Positions 10,533-19,521 of a DNA stretch of 64,000 nt are shown here, one piece after another. A model generated the notes under the pieces. It did not search any database. It had not been told where the DNA came from and was given only the letters and a program-made list of their open reading frames with translations. The stretch covers positions 1,092,519-1,156,518 of the forward strand of contig ML976990.1 in the NCBI GenBank assembly GCA_010015675.1. Reading direction: 5' to 3'. The number at the start of each line of letters is the position of its first letter. Position 1 is the stretch's first letter. This stretch comes from Byssothecium circinans (Eukaryota; Ascomycota; Dothideomycetes; Pleosporales; Massarinaceae). The translations under genes and the position numbers were made by a program.

Positions 10533-12158
10533 TCATGGGAACGGGTCGTATTCTCGTAATCCCAGACACACTCCATCTACCTCGATACCATCGACGTGCT
10601 GCGATATTATGCCGTGGGCGCCAAAGCGGATGAGATCTCCCCCGTTCGGATCACTGACAATCATTGGTTTCCATCCCATCGTCTTCTGTGGGCCATTATA
10701 CGGGTCCTTAACAAAGGCAAGAATATGGTCCTGCATCGACAGGCTAACGTTAATTTCAAACTGGGTGGTGTTTGCTATATGGTCTAAAAGTCGATATGTC
10801 CCAAAGGTTATTGGTATGTCGCTGGCATGGTATGCTCCGAGCCACGTGTAATAGTTTAAATTAGGAAACGTGCCAGCGTGCTGGAAACGGAAGACGGGTA
10901 CGTCCGCACCCATATGGTTCCGATACACGGTTGAGTTGAACGTCGGACATACCATCCACGCAATGTCTACGGCGGTGATAATCGATTGGTCTGGGCCAGT
11001 GGTTATGTTTGGTTGCCAGAACGCCGCCGATGCCTCATTAGCTGTATTCGAGATCATAACCGGCAGGCGTGCAAAATTGCCTGCCTCTGCTCGCTCTTTA
11101 TAGTTGGTAAACACGATGCGATCATCGGGAACCAAGCTAAATCTTAGCGCAGGCGTCTCGCCCCGATCGCCATACTGTCCGATGAAATTTATTATATCCT
11201 TAAACGACATCCCACGCATGCAATCAAGCTCCGCTGCGCCGTCCTCGTCGCTACCGGGGTTCTCACACCCAAAGTGACGCGCTACGAACGTGAAGTTGGA
11301 ATATGTCGAATCCTTGGGCGGAATATTGGCACCCATGATTGTCCCCGATTGCATGTAGTAGGCTTGTGCGATTGGGTCCTTGGGGAAAGCATAGGCATGG
11401 ACATCAGCGCTGACGGCCCCAGCGGACCGGCCCATCTGTGTGATACGGCTCGGGTCGCCGCCGAAGACCGCAATGTTATCGCGGACCCATTCAAGTGCAG
11501 CGCGCTGGTCGAGGATGCCGAGGTTCTGGTGGCCGTTCGCTAGCCCGCGCGCGTAGGGGAAGCCGAAGATATCAAGTCGATAGTTGATAGTGACAACAAT
11601 GTGCGACTGTGACCGTTCGACCCATGACGTCGGCATCTGCCACGGAATGTCGATACCACCTATTATAAATCCGCCCCCAGTCATGAAGAAGAGAACTGGG
11701 AGCCCGGCCTTGGGCCGCGGCACCGTTACCTTCGGCGCCCACACCGCCAGGTATAAACAGTCCTCAGAAGTAGCCGTCCCAACCAGCCCTGACGTGTCGT
11801 TCTGGTCGCCGTTAGGGTTAGGGTTGTAGATTGTGTTACCCCTGGTCAGGTCTGAGTTATAAAACATGGGTACCGCCGATACAAACTGTGGACACGACGG
11901 CGGGAACCGCGTCGTATTGCTATGCTCGTTCGATGGCGACAGTCTCTCCGGAGGTAGCCAGCGGCGCGACAGCACGGGCGGCTTCGCAAACGGAATGGCG
12001 CGAAATTGGCGGGTGTTTGGAAACTCGGCATCGATGAGCCCCGTGAAGGTGCCCGTGGCGGTTCGGACCGTGAGTGGGTTGGAGCTTGGGAGCTTAGCCT
12101 CTTGGCCAACGACGGTGTTGGTCGCCAACGTGAGGAGGGACAAGATAGTGAGCTTCAT
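10533..12158 (-). CDS. Secreted type-B carboxylesterase/lipase, atypical oxyanion loop
   Basis: 541 residues, no intron. The first 18 residues (MKLTILSLLTLATNTVVG) form a signal peptide. The alpha/beta-hydrolase core of the type-B carboxylesterase family is clear: the QFRAIPFAKPP block, SEDCLYLAVW (residues about 131-140), nucleophile Ser245 in GRSAG (usually GESAG), the NTANEAS block with the likely acidic triad residue, and GAYHASDIPITFGT with the catalytic His. The oxyanion-hole motif reads TGGGF at 160-164 where HGGGF is usual, so activity or substrate range may be changed. Expected role is hydrolysis of extracellular esters. It shares a 356-bp divergent promoter region with the P-loop kinase at 12515. 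Its 3' end abuts a hAT relic. Confidence 0.88.
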   Translation of the reverse strand: MKLTILSLLTLATNTVVGQEAKLPSSNPLTVRTATGTFTGLIDAEFPNTRQFRAIPFAKPPVLSRRWLPPERLSPSNEHSNTTRFPPSCPQFVSAVPMFYNSDLTRGNTIYNPNPNGDQNDTSGLVGTATSEDCLYLAVWAPKVTVPRPKAGLPVLFFMTGGGFIIGGIDIPWQMPTSWVERSQSHIVVTINYRLDIFGFPYARGLANGHQNLGILDQRAALEWVRDNIAVFGGDPSRITQMGRSAGAVSADVHAYAFPKDPIAQAYYMQSGTIMGANIPPKDSTYSNFTFVARHFGCENPGSDEDGAAELDCMRGMSFKDIINFIGQYGDRGETPALRFSLVPDDRIVFTNYKERAEAGNFARLPVMISNTANEASAAFWQPNITTGPDQSIITAVDIAWMVCPTFNSTVYRNHMGADVPVFRFQHAGTFPNLNYYTWLGAYHASDIPITFGTYRLLDHIANTTQFEINVSLSMQDHILAFVKDPYNGPQKTMGWKPMIVSDPNGGDLIRFGAHGIISQHVDGIEVDGVCLGLREYDPFP

Positions 12159-12514
12159 GTTTGCCCTCGCTCCTGGAGTGCTTCAGTCAGTCTCTTTATC
12201 TGCCAGACAACTCCCACAGCCTTTCGTCGCTAGACCGGCGCATTTAGTCGATTTCTGGTAGGTGGAAAGCTCCCCCTACAATCTACTGTGTTTCGCCTAG
12301 AATCCAGCAAATGAGAGACGATTCTAGAGATTGGGTGGATCCTGGAGGATTGGTGATGGACTAAACTAGGATTTAACAATAAAACTTAGCACTAATTAAG
12401 CAAGCGCTGACTCATCCCAGACCCTTTTATCGATAAGAAAACCTCACTGACAACAAAAATTGCGGAGTAATCAACAACCCGAGTTGCCAACCTGCTACTC
12501 AACCTTCCACCACA
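12159..12514. promoter_or_regulatory. Divergent promoter region, esterase / P-loop kinase
   Basis: The 356 bp between two divergent starts must hold both promoters. A CA-rich stretch with CACAATGG at the plus-strand start (12510-12517) resembles a fungal start context. No specific operator seen. Confidence 0.4.
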
Positions 12515-13090
12515 ATGGACTACCAAAGAATTACCATTGTTGGTAAATCCGGCTCCGGAAAGACGACTCTCAGCCGTCAGCTGGCCGAGATTCTTTCACT
12601 CCAACACATCGAGCTCGACGCCATCCACTGGCAGCCTAACTGGGTCAAACTTGAGAAGCCTAAAATGCTGGAACGCGTCGGCGATGCTCTCCCCGTCGAC
12701 GGACACTGGGTGGCCGACGGCAACTACAGCGTTGTCCGCGAAACTGTTTGGGGGCGCGCCGACACGTTAATATGGCTTGATTATGGCCTGCTCTTCACGC
12801 TCTGGAGGTTGTTCCGCCGAACTTTTGGGCGGTTATTCTTGCAAAAACGGTTGTGGAATGGGAATCAGGAGACGCTTGCAAATCAGTTAACACTGGACAA
12901 GACGAACAACCTGTTTTTGTTCACAATCGGGTCGCATTCGAAGCACAGGGAGCAGTATCCGGTGGTCTTGAAAGAAGAGCGATACTCTCACCTCAGAGTA
13001 TTGCGGTTCCGGAAATCATCCGAAGTGGAAGAATGGGTGAAGAGCTTGATTCGCAGCCGTTTCGAGGTGGAGGCATCAGTATCTCATTAA
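12515..13090 (+). CDS. Small P-loop NTPase/kinase, bacterial topology-modulator-like
   Basis: 191 residues, intronless. The Walker A motif GKSGSGKT is at residues 10-17, directly after a beta strand (RITIVG), followed by LSRQLAEILSLQHIELDAIHWQPNW, the pattern of the bacterial adenylate-kinase-like family often annotated 'DNA topology modulation protein' (FlaR). The Asp in DTLIWLDY fits the second nucleotide-binding strand. The middle is Arg-rich (RLFRRTFGRLFLQKRLW), perhaps the lid. It probably phosphorylates a small substrate; the bacterial family's name is not a reliable function. The single exon and bacterial-like family suggest old horizontal acquisition, but composition here does not prove it. 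Confidence 0.75.
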   Translation: MDYQRITIVGKSGSGKTTLSRQLAEILSLQHIELDAIHWQPNWVKLEKPKMLERVGDALPVDGHWVADGNYSVVRETVWGRADTLIWLDYGLLFTLWRLFRRTFGRLFLQKRLWNGNQETLANQLTLDKTNNLFLFTIGSHSKHREQYPVVLKEERYSHLRVLRFRKSSEVEEWVKSLIRSRFEVEASVSH

Positions 13091-14050
13091 ACATCCTCTC
13101 TCATTTCAAAATATTGTAGGTGGACTCGGAGTCGGTCCCTTATATAGTCTGTCGCCAGTTAGGTGCCGGCCTGCGCAATCGACACATTCGCTATTGATTC
13201 AATGGGCAATTTGCAGATTTTGCTCTACTGTGGACCCACTATTCTTCTCCAGTACTCTCATCGGGAGATTGTTTATTTGCAAGCTTGTTGATGTGTAGGG
13301 CATTTATCTCTTTGGAACGATCCACCAAAGCATTGCTTCATTTTATTTACGCTGAGGGAGTCAGCACGGTAAGTCTAGTAATCAGCTTGAATGATATTCA
13401 AACTGCTAGGGAAGGTCGCGTTATGCTCAGGATTGGTCACCACACATGACTAATGCAAGATTATGAGAGGTTTTAACAGATACAAAAAGTCCGAATGGGT
13501 TGAAGTCGAAGTACTTTCAACTTGCCTGCTACGGGGGGATGCCCGGCATACAAGGATGTCTACTTGGCTGAGTGACATAATGATAGCTAGTAATGTGAGG
13601 AATACGAGTGAGAATTCTGTTGATTGTTTCTAGAGGCGCAAGCCTCCTATATGGCTGGATTGGGTTATCCTCGCCGCAAGATCGTGACAAGGAAGCCAGA
13701 GAGACATAGATGTAGATACTTAAATAGCGATAACAAATGCGAAGGGCCTTTGGAAATCATACTGGAAAAGAACTTGAAACATGAAGGGAGAGGAGATCCT
13801 ATAAATGAAAGCGAAAACTTGTCTGATTTGAAGCCAACTGAAGCTGTTCGATCGTAAAACCCCCATGGGAATTGCATTGACAGCATCACAGGCTACCTCG
13901 GTACGCAGAATGATAAGGCGGGAACCGGGGAAGCCGTGCACAATGTTGGCTGGTTAGAGTGAAGCTCTTGATTGATGGGGGGCGAAGATCGAAACCCGAT
14001 GCGGTTAAGCGTAGGGACTGCGCTAAACCTAAAGAGCGAGTCCTTGGACA
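13091..14050. other. Intergenic, no gene seen
   Basis: Short ORFs (for example 13624-13857) lack recognisable domains and are probably chance. No RNA gene or repeat recognised. Confidence 0.5.
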
Positions 14051-14059
14051 GAGATTACA

Positions 14060-14910
14060 CACAACTGCGCTTCACATCCTCATTCCCTCCACACAAACCC
14101 TCCACCAGCTTCGACTTCAACTTCAAAATACACCTACCCTCAACAAAATTTAGGAGTCTGCTCTCCTCCTCCTCCTCAAAATCCAGCTGTCGACAAACTA
14201 ATGTTTATTCACACGCGAATACGACCCCAAGTTATCCATCCTTTCACAAATCTCTATCTTGAACTTTAAAATACTCATCGCCACTCATGATGTGCAAGAT
14301 CTTTCTCCCCTTCCGAAAATACAGTCGCCTCAACACCAATGGCTTCATTCCACACACGACCACATCTCCCCACGTCATTCCTCCCTCCACACTCTTCCCC
14401 CTCAACTATAATCTCAACTTCTAAAACGTCGCACTTAGCCATGTAATGCAGAAGGCCTCTCTACCCATCAAAATCCAGTTGTCGATAGCCTAGTATCTGT
14501 TTCCACAGGAGCCAGGACTGTCGAGGAAAGCGTGGCCTCCCGCCAATGCAACCTGAATCAAAAACTCTTACACCAATTTTTACGCTTTCAACAAGGACCA
14601 CACCCCCAACTTATCCCTGCCTTCATACACATCTCCGCCAACTTCAACTTCAAAAGCACTCAAACTCACCCAACATTATGGAAAGTCCCCTCTCCCTCCT
14701 AATATCCAGCCCTCGAAAAAACTGGTGTGGTATCCACACACGACTGCACCTCCAAGTCATCCCTCCCTCCCTTCCTCCCTCTATACAATTCCCCACCCAC
14801 GTCAACGTTAATGTCAACTTCCAAAATCGCAAATCATACCGTCCCATGTGTGAAGCACTCTCTCCTCCTCAAAAGTCCATGTTGCGCCACCCAATGTTCT
14901 CTGCTGTGCT
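14060..14910. repeat. Diverged ~150-bp tandem repeats, pyrimidine-rich
   Basis: A C/T-rich unit recurs with strong divergence. Its core is CTCTCCTCCTCAAAATCCAG followed by TGTCGA, then a TTC-CACACACGACC segment, a CATCC-TCC stretch and a CAACTTCAACTTCAAAA end. Core starts are seen near 14159, 14300, 14457, 14690 and 14862, spaced about 140-230 bp. ORFs across it (for example 14546-15118) are made of this repeat and are not credible genes. Confidence 0.6.
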
Positions 14911-15385
14911 GCTGGCTGCTCGACTTGAACAGACCTCAATATCTACCTCGTGGGTTGAAAAAAGACACTCTATTTCCTTTGCCATGAGAAGGGACGAGGG
15001 GGACCTCGTTCCTTGTTCAAAGAATTTGAAAGCATACTGGGCTTGGGAGATGGCATGGAAGGGGTGGGTGGAGGGATGCGGGATGCCAGATGAGTTAGAA
15101 TGGTTATGGTTACGGTGATGGTGATGACCGTGATTGTGATAGGATGATGATGACCACGGTCAAAAAGTGTTAACGAGATTAGAAACAAATAGAGCAGGAT
15201 CTACAGCTTCAAAACAACGCAGGAAAGACAGCCAGATATCTATTACTCGGCTCTTCGGAACTCAAATACAGAGAGGTAAGCCTACAACAGTCCAGTCCAG
15301 TCCAATCCTGTCCACTCGTCTAATCGAAAAACCATCCCCTCTCCCTCTCCCTCTCCCTCTCCCTCTCACGCTCCCCATCCACAGC
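14911..15385. other. Intergenic with CCCTCT hexanucleotide microsatellite
   Basis: A simple run of about five CCCTCT units lies at 15336-15366, just beyond the 3' end of the MFS gene. A TGATGG/TGATGA-rich patch occurs at 15110-15160. No gene seen. Confidence 0.6.
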
Positions 15386-16768
15386 CTAAACAACAACCCA
15401 AAACTCCCTCACGAAGCACCCCCTCGCAACTCCCATCCCCACTCCCCCCAAAACCATAACAACCCCCCACCCCATCAACCCCCAGCCCGCCGCCCCCTGA
15501 TCAACCAACACCCCGGCCCCCAACACCCCAACAGCCGCAAAAAGCCCCTTAAGAACCTCCCTCGCATCCTCCCAACCCCCCTCCCTCTCACTCGGATCCT
15601 GCCCCCTACAAAGCACCATCGGCACCTTCCCACACAACCCCAACAGCGGCCCCAAACAAACACAATACACCACACACGCCGGCCCTAAGACGAGCGGATA
15701 CGGCATCCACGCCGGATTCACCAGCGCGAGCCCCGCGAGGATACAGAAAGCGATATACGTATTCACGGGTCCGAGACGGTGGCGGCAGAAATCAGAGGTG
15801 AAGTATGCGGCGGATACGGCGCCGGCGAGGAGCGAGCATGTGGACCAGAGGATTGCGGCGAGGGGGGTCGAGACAGAGGGCGCGGAGGTGAAGAGTAGGG
15901 GGAAGAAGGTGGGGTAGATGAAGAGGGCGGAGAAGGTGGGGAAGTAGCTGAGTGTGAAGATGAGGTGGCTTTTTTGGGTTGTGGGTTGGTGGTGGCGGGA
16001 GGAGGAGGAGGTTTCAGGGGTGGGGATGAAGTCGTAGCGGCGCGATCGGCGGATCATGCAGGAGGCGAGCATGAGGGTGCCGAGGGAGATGCCGAATTGG
16101 GATATCCCGGCCACGACGGTGTTGTCCCGAGAAAGACCGAAGTGGATGATGGGTGTGTAGATGGCAGCGCCAGTCAAGGCTGCGAAGCCGCTCTGCATCG
16201 ACGCTAAAGCGACGTTGTTCTTGTAATGGCTCGCTAGAACAAGTAATCCCATACTCTTCAAGAACCCCAGGGCGGCGCCTAAGGCTACGCCCCTGACGAG
16301 GAACTCTCCCCACCATGTCTTTACTGCCCAGCTCGAGCCCGCATGACACAGAGCGACGACTACACTGGCACCTATCAATGGAGCGCGCCAGTGCTTGCAT
16401 TTATATACCCTCGTAGCTACGGGCGCCATGCAGAACACCGTCGCAATCTGCGCAGAGGGGATGAGGCTGAGGACTGTGAGGCTTGTTGTGGGGAAGCGGA
16501 TATTGTAGTAGTACACGAGGTATACGGAGGAGGAGAGTAGGGTGCCGTAGACGTTGGCGAGGATGAGGGCGTAGGCGATGTAGGAGAGGATGCGGTTTCG
16601 CCATTCTTTTCCTCGGGCTTGATGCGCTGCGTCGAGGATTGGGAGGTTGGAGCTTGAGTGGCTATAGGGGCGGGAGCGTGAGCGTGTGAACATGGTGAAA
16701 TGATGGGAGAAATGGTTTGGGGCTGGGCGTGGTAAGAGTGCGAAGGGAAAATGTTTTATGGGCGCCAT
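15386..16768 (-). CDS. Major facilitator superfamily transporter, monocarboxylate-like
   Basis: 460 residues, no intron needed. A hydrophilic N-terminus of about 55 residues is followed by about twelve hydrophobic segments, the first beginning ILSYIAYALILANVYGTLLSSSVYLVYYY. A central loop (RRSRRYDFIPTPETSSSSRHHQPTTQKS) separates the two six-helix halves, as in MFS carriers of the fungal monocarboxylate-porter-like type. The substrate cannot be told. ATGs at 16768 and, 25 codons in, before FTRSRSR are both plausible starts. The coding strand is very GC-rich near its 3' end, which creates long open frames on the other strand. Confidence 0.75.
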   Translation of the reverse strand: MAPIKHFPFALLPRPAPNHFSHHFTMFTRSRSRPYSHSSSNLPILDAAHQARGKEWRNRILSYIAYALILANVYGTLLSSSVYLVYYYNIRFPTTSLTVLSLIPSAQIATVFCMAPVATRVYKCKHWRAPLIGASVVVALCHAGSSWAVKTWWGEFLVRGVALGAALGFLKSMGLLVLASHYKNNVALASMQSGFAALTGAAIYTPIIHFGLSRDNTVVAGISQFGISLGTLMLASCMIRRSRRYDFIPTPETSSSSRHHQPTTQKSHLIFTLSYFPTFSALFIYPTFFPLLFTSAPSVSTPLAAILWSTCSLLAGAVSAAYFTSDFCRHRLGPVNTYIAFCILAGLALVNPAWMPYPLVLGPACVVYCVCLGPLLGLCGKVPMVLCRGQDPSEREGGWEDAREVLKGLFAAVGVLGAGVLVDQGAAGWGLMGWGVVMVLGGVGMGVARGCFVREFWVVV

Positions 16769-17084
16769 GTCGGCTTTGATGTGGGTATGTGAATGGGACT
16801 GAGGAGTGAATAACGAGGCGACTGCCGTGGCTTAGCGGAAGGTGCGATCGACAAGGAAAGACGCGGTATATTGTGAAGTTTGTGCCACTCAGGTAAGCAA
16901 TCGTGACCCAAAGATGCGAAGAGAAGATGGACGAGATAAATGTTAGGAACGACAGCAGGTATCACTTGATCCATCCACCTTCCCTGTCCAGCCCTACCCA
17001 CAAATCATGGACCCAAGTATAGCGAATCTCCTGAACGCCAATGCCCAATGAAACTCGAAGCGTGATATGGAATAAAGAATCCAA
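16769..17084. other. Intergenic: MFS promoter and SH3-gene 3' region
   Basis: The two flanking genes are both on the minus strand. Nothing specific is seen. Confidence 0.4.
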
Positions 17085-17831
17085 CTAGAAGATGCCGTTC
17101 ACGATCTTGCTGCCGATGGTAGCGCCAGCACCGAAAACAGCCGCATTACCCAACTTCTTTCCAAACTTCTTACCGCCCTGCTCGAACTTGCCGGGCTCCT
17201 GGTTCGCATTGGTGGCGCCATTCGACACATCCATAGGCGCATTTCCATAGTTGCTGGCCATAGGGCCCGGCGAAGCAGCAGGCACAATGGCCTTCTCCTC
17301 GCGACGCACGTAGCTGGCCGGGAAGATGCCCTCCTGGTTGGTGCGCTCGTTGCGTCCCTTCCACCACTCGTTGTTCATGTACTCGGACACCACAATCTTG
17401 TCGTTGGGCAGCAGCGCAAGGTCGCCGGCGTCTTGGGCGTTGTACTGGTACATGGCCGTGGCGTGACAGAGCGCGGGCGGGCCTACAGGGGCAGCGGGCG
17501 GCATGGGGTAGGCGGGTGGGGGCGGGTTCGAGGCATTGTCGGAGTAGTAGCCCGCGTTGCTGGCCTTCTTCTCGGGCTCGGGGGTGCTAATGTTGAGGTT
17601 CGAGAGCTGTGCAGAGGGCGCGGGGGTGAGGGAGCGCGCAGAGGCAGCATTGGCGGGGAGTTGGGTGATGATGGTGTCGTACTGCTGCTGCGAGATGACG
17701 GCTGAGTCGACGAGGAACTCGAGTTCCTAGAAGCATGTTAGAGGGATGATACACAATTCTTCCGGCGTACTGACCGTCTTGATCACCCTCAGCGACCGGT
17801 TGGTCATGGCAGTGTTGAAGCTGTCGGACAT
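17085..17831 (-). CDS. SH3-domain protein, Lsb1/Pin3-like
   Basis: Two exons: 17775-17831 and 17085-17726, with a 48-nt intron (17727-17774; GTCAGT donor, CTTCTAG acceptor), giving 232 residues. The N-terminus MSDSFNTAMTNRSLRVIKT runs in frame into ELEFLVDSAVISQQQYDTIITQLP. A Pro-rich linker (NPPPPAYPMPPAAPVGPP) precedes one SH3 domain (residues about 108-165: ALCHATAMYQYNAQDAGDLALLPNDKI, then WWKGRNE and GIFPASYV). The C-terminus is Gly-rich and may contact membrane (FGKKLGNAAVFGAGATIGSKIVNGIF). The layout matches the yeast Lsb1/Pin3 family, which binds the actin nucleation-promoting factor Las17 and affects prion formation. Role here inferred from family only. Confidence 0.85.
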
Positions 17832-18205
17832 GGTGAGGTTGGGAGGTGATTGGGACGTGGGGTGAAAGGAGAGAGCCTGTCGAGAAGTGGTGTCCGTTGA
17901 GAGCGAGCGACAACTACGCGACTTGCGCAGAGTGAAAGAGATGCTGTGTGTGTGTGTATGGCGTGTTTTGTCTGTTCGCGGTAGAACGGCACGGAGGGTT
18001 CAGCCTTCAGGGATTGAGGCTGTGTAGCTGTTTACGTAAGCAGCCGAAGTGGAGTCGGGCGTTCATGACACCACGTGTAAGAACAGTGAACGTTATTGCT
18101 ACGTGCATGGAACGTTCCGGTACTCGCCATCGTTAGATGATTCTACAATGATGTTCTTGAAACTAGAATCTAGAGATTCAACTCTCACTAAAAGCTACTA
18201 CACCA
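17832..18205. other. Intergenic: SH3-gene promoter and SDR 3' end
   Basis: Contains a short TG repeat near 17943-17957. Otherwise nothing recognised. Confidence 0.4.
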
Positions 18206-19003
18206 TCAATTCGACCCCATTTGCTTCTCCATCTCAATCATATGCCGGAAGCCCTCCTGCCTCTTCTTCTCAAAAGCCTCAAAAGCCTGCACCACAAAAC
18301 CCACAGGAACCTGCTCATCGCCCCTCACAATCTTCGCCCACGAGTCTTCCGTAAACTCAGCTAGCGGCATGCCTATCTGCCGTCCGTTCTTGATATCAGG
18401 CTGATGCTTCTCGTCATGCAGCTCCGTCTGTACAGCTGGAGGAAAGATCTCGACAATCTTCACATTACCAGGTCCAGCTTTCATCTGCTCTCGTAGCGCG
18501 AGGAGGAAGTGGTGCAGAGCGGCCTTGGTAGCCGAGTATCCCAGACGTTTGACGAGTGGGAGGAGGGCGAGGCCGGAGGACGTGTACATGAGCGCTGTTT
18601 CCTTCTCTTGCTTTTGGAAATGCGGGAGGAAGGCTTTGGTGAGGTGGATGTACGCCGTGTAGTTGGTAAGAAATTCCTGCTCGAAGACGTCCAGATCAAC
18701 AGTTTCGGGCTTCGTGAAGTCGAAACCCCGCTGGATGCCCGAATTGATGATCACGCAGTCGAGGTCTGGGTGCTTGCTTGTAACGTCTCCAGCGAATTTG
18801 GGGATTTCGGAGAGCTTGGTGATGTCGAAGGCGATGGCGGTGGCCTTGTCTTTTCCCTGCTTGTCGACGAAGGCATCGAGGTTCTCTTTTCTTCGTCCGA
18901 CGACGATGACGTGCTTTCCGGCTTCGACGACTTTTTCTGCGTATGCGAGGCCGATTCCCGACGTCGCACCGATCACAAGGACTTTGTTGTACTTGAAGGA
19001 CAT
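18206..19003 (-). CDS. Short-chain dehydrogenase/reductase (classical SDR)
   Basis: 265 residues, single exon, full classical-SDR length. The NAD(P)-binding Rossmann motif GATSGIG is at residues 12-18. VGRRKENLD after the second strand, with its paired Arg residues, suggests NADPH preference. CVIINSG stands for the usual NNAG. Catalytic Ser is in YTSSGLALLP and Tyr-Lys in YSATKAALHHF. The family oxidises alcohols or reduces carbonyls; the substrate is unknown (DltE-like subgroup by overall look). It starts 518 bp from, and diverges from, the Zn2Cys6 regulator at 19522, so joint control is plausible. Confidence 0.9.
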   Translation of the reverse strand: MSFKYNKVLVIGATSGIGLAYAEKVVEAGKHVIVVGRRKENLDAFVDKQGKDKATAIAFDITKLSEIPKFAGDVTSKHPDLDCVIINSGIQRGFDFTKPETVDLDVFEQEFLTNYTAYIHLTKAFLPHFQKQEKETALMYTSSGLALLPLVKRLGYSATKAALHHFLLALREQMKAGPGNVKIVEIFPPAVQTELHDEKHQPDIKNGRQIGMPLAEFTEDSWAKIVRGDEQVPVGFVVQAFEAFEKKRQEGFRHMIEMEKQMGSN

Positions 19004-19521
19004 GGTAGGATGGGTGTGTGATAAGCTTTTTGGTTCCTTGGTGAGCTGTACAAGGCTGGACTTTATATGGAGACGGTGGCGGCAAGGTTACGAAATATGA
19101 CCGAATACAAAATTTGAGGAACAACGTGCTCACCGGGGTAGATGTCACTTATATCTCCGGTGTCGAATTCACTATCTCCGTTTCTAGGCGACGATACATC
19201 AGCACGACGACTAGTTGTAGTGGACTCTTGATGTCAGACTTGCCATGTGAAGCTCACAACGATGCAGTCGGCAGCTGCATCGGATCTATTTCGTCGCGGT
19301 TTGGCCGCCGCAGTCAAGCCATCTGCAACATTATTACCATATGTATTATTGTATAGCTATCCTACACATGGCTGCCTTTGGATTACAATAATAGTCAAGG
19401 TACCTGAGGAGCGAATTATGATTGACCCCAAAAGCAGTCACGTGGCAGTCTAGCGTCATATGTCTTCGGTTGGCGTCTTCGACCAATCTCACACGTATCT
19501 CTGCGCTCTTACACTACGGGT
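19004..19521. promoter_or_regulatory. Bidirectional promoter, SDR / Zn2Cys6 regulator
   Basis: All control sequence for both divergent genes lies here. A perfect 6-bp inverted repeat, CACCGG...CCGGTG, occurs at about 19131-19162 with about 20 bp between arms; CGG/CCG triplets facing each other are the usual contact of Zn2Cys6 proteins. Whether the adjacent regulator binds it is a guess. Confidence 0.35.

Noticed and set aside
14546..15118. 190-codon ORF
   Set aside because: Lies largely on the diverged tandem repeats; the translation is repeat-derived.
15167..15688. Plus-strand Pro-rich ORF of 173 codons
   Set aside because: Antisense of the GC-rich MFS gene plus a CCCTCT microsatellite; composition artefact.
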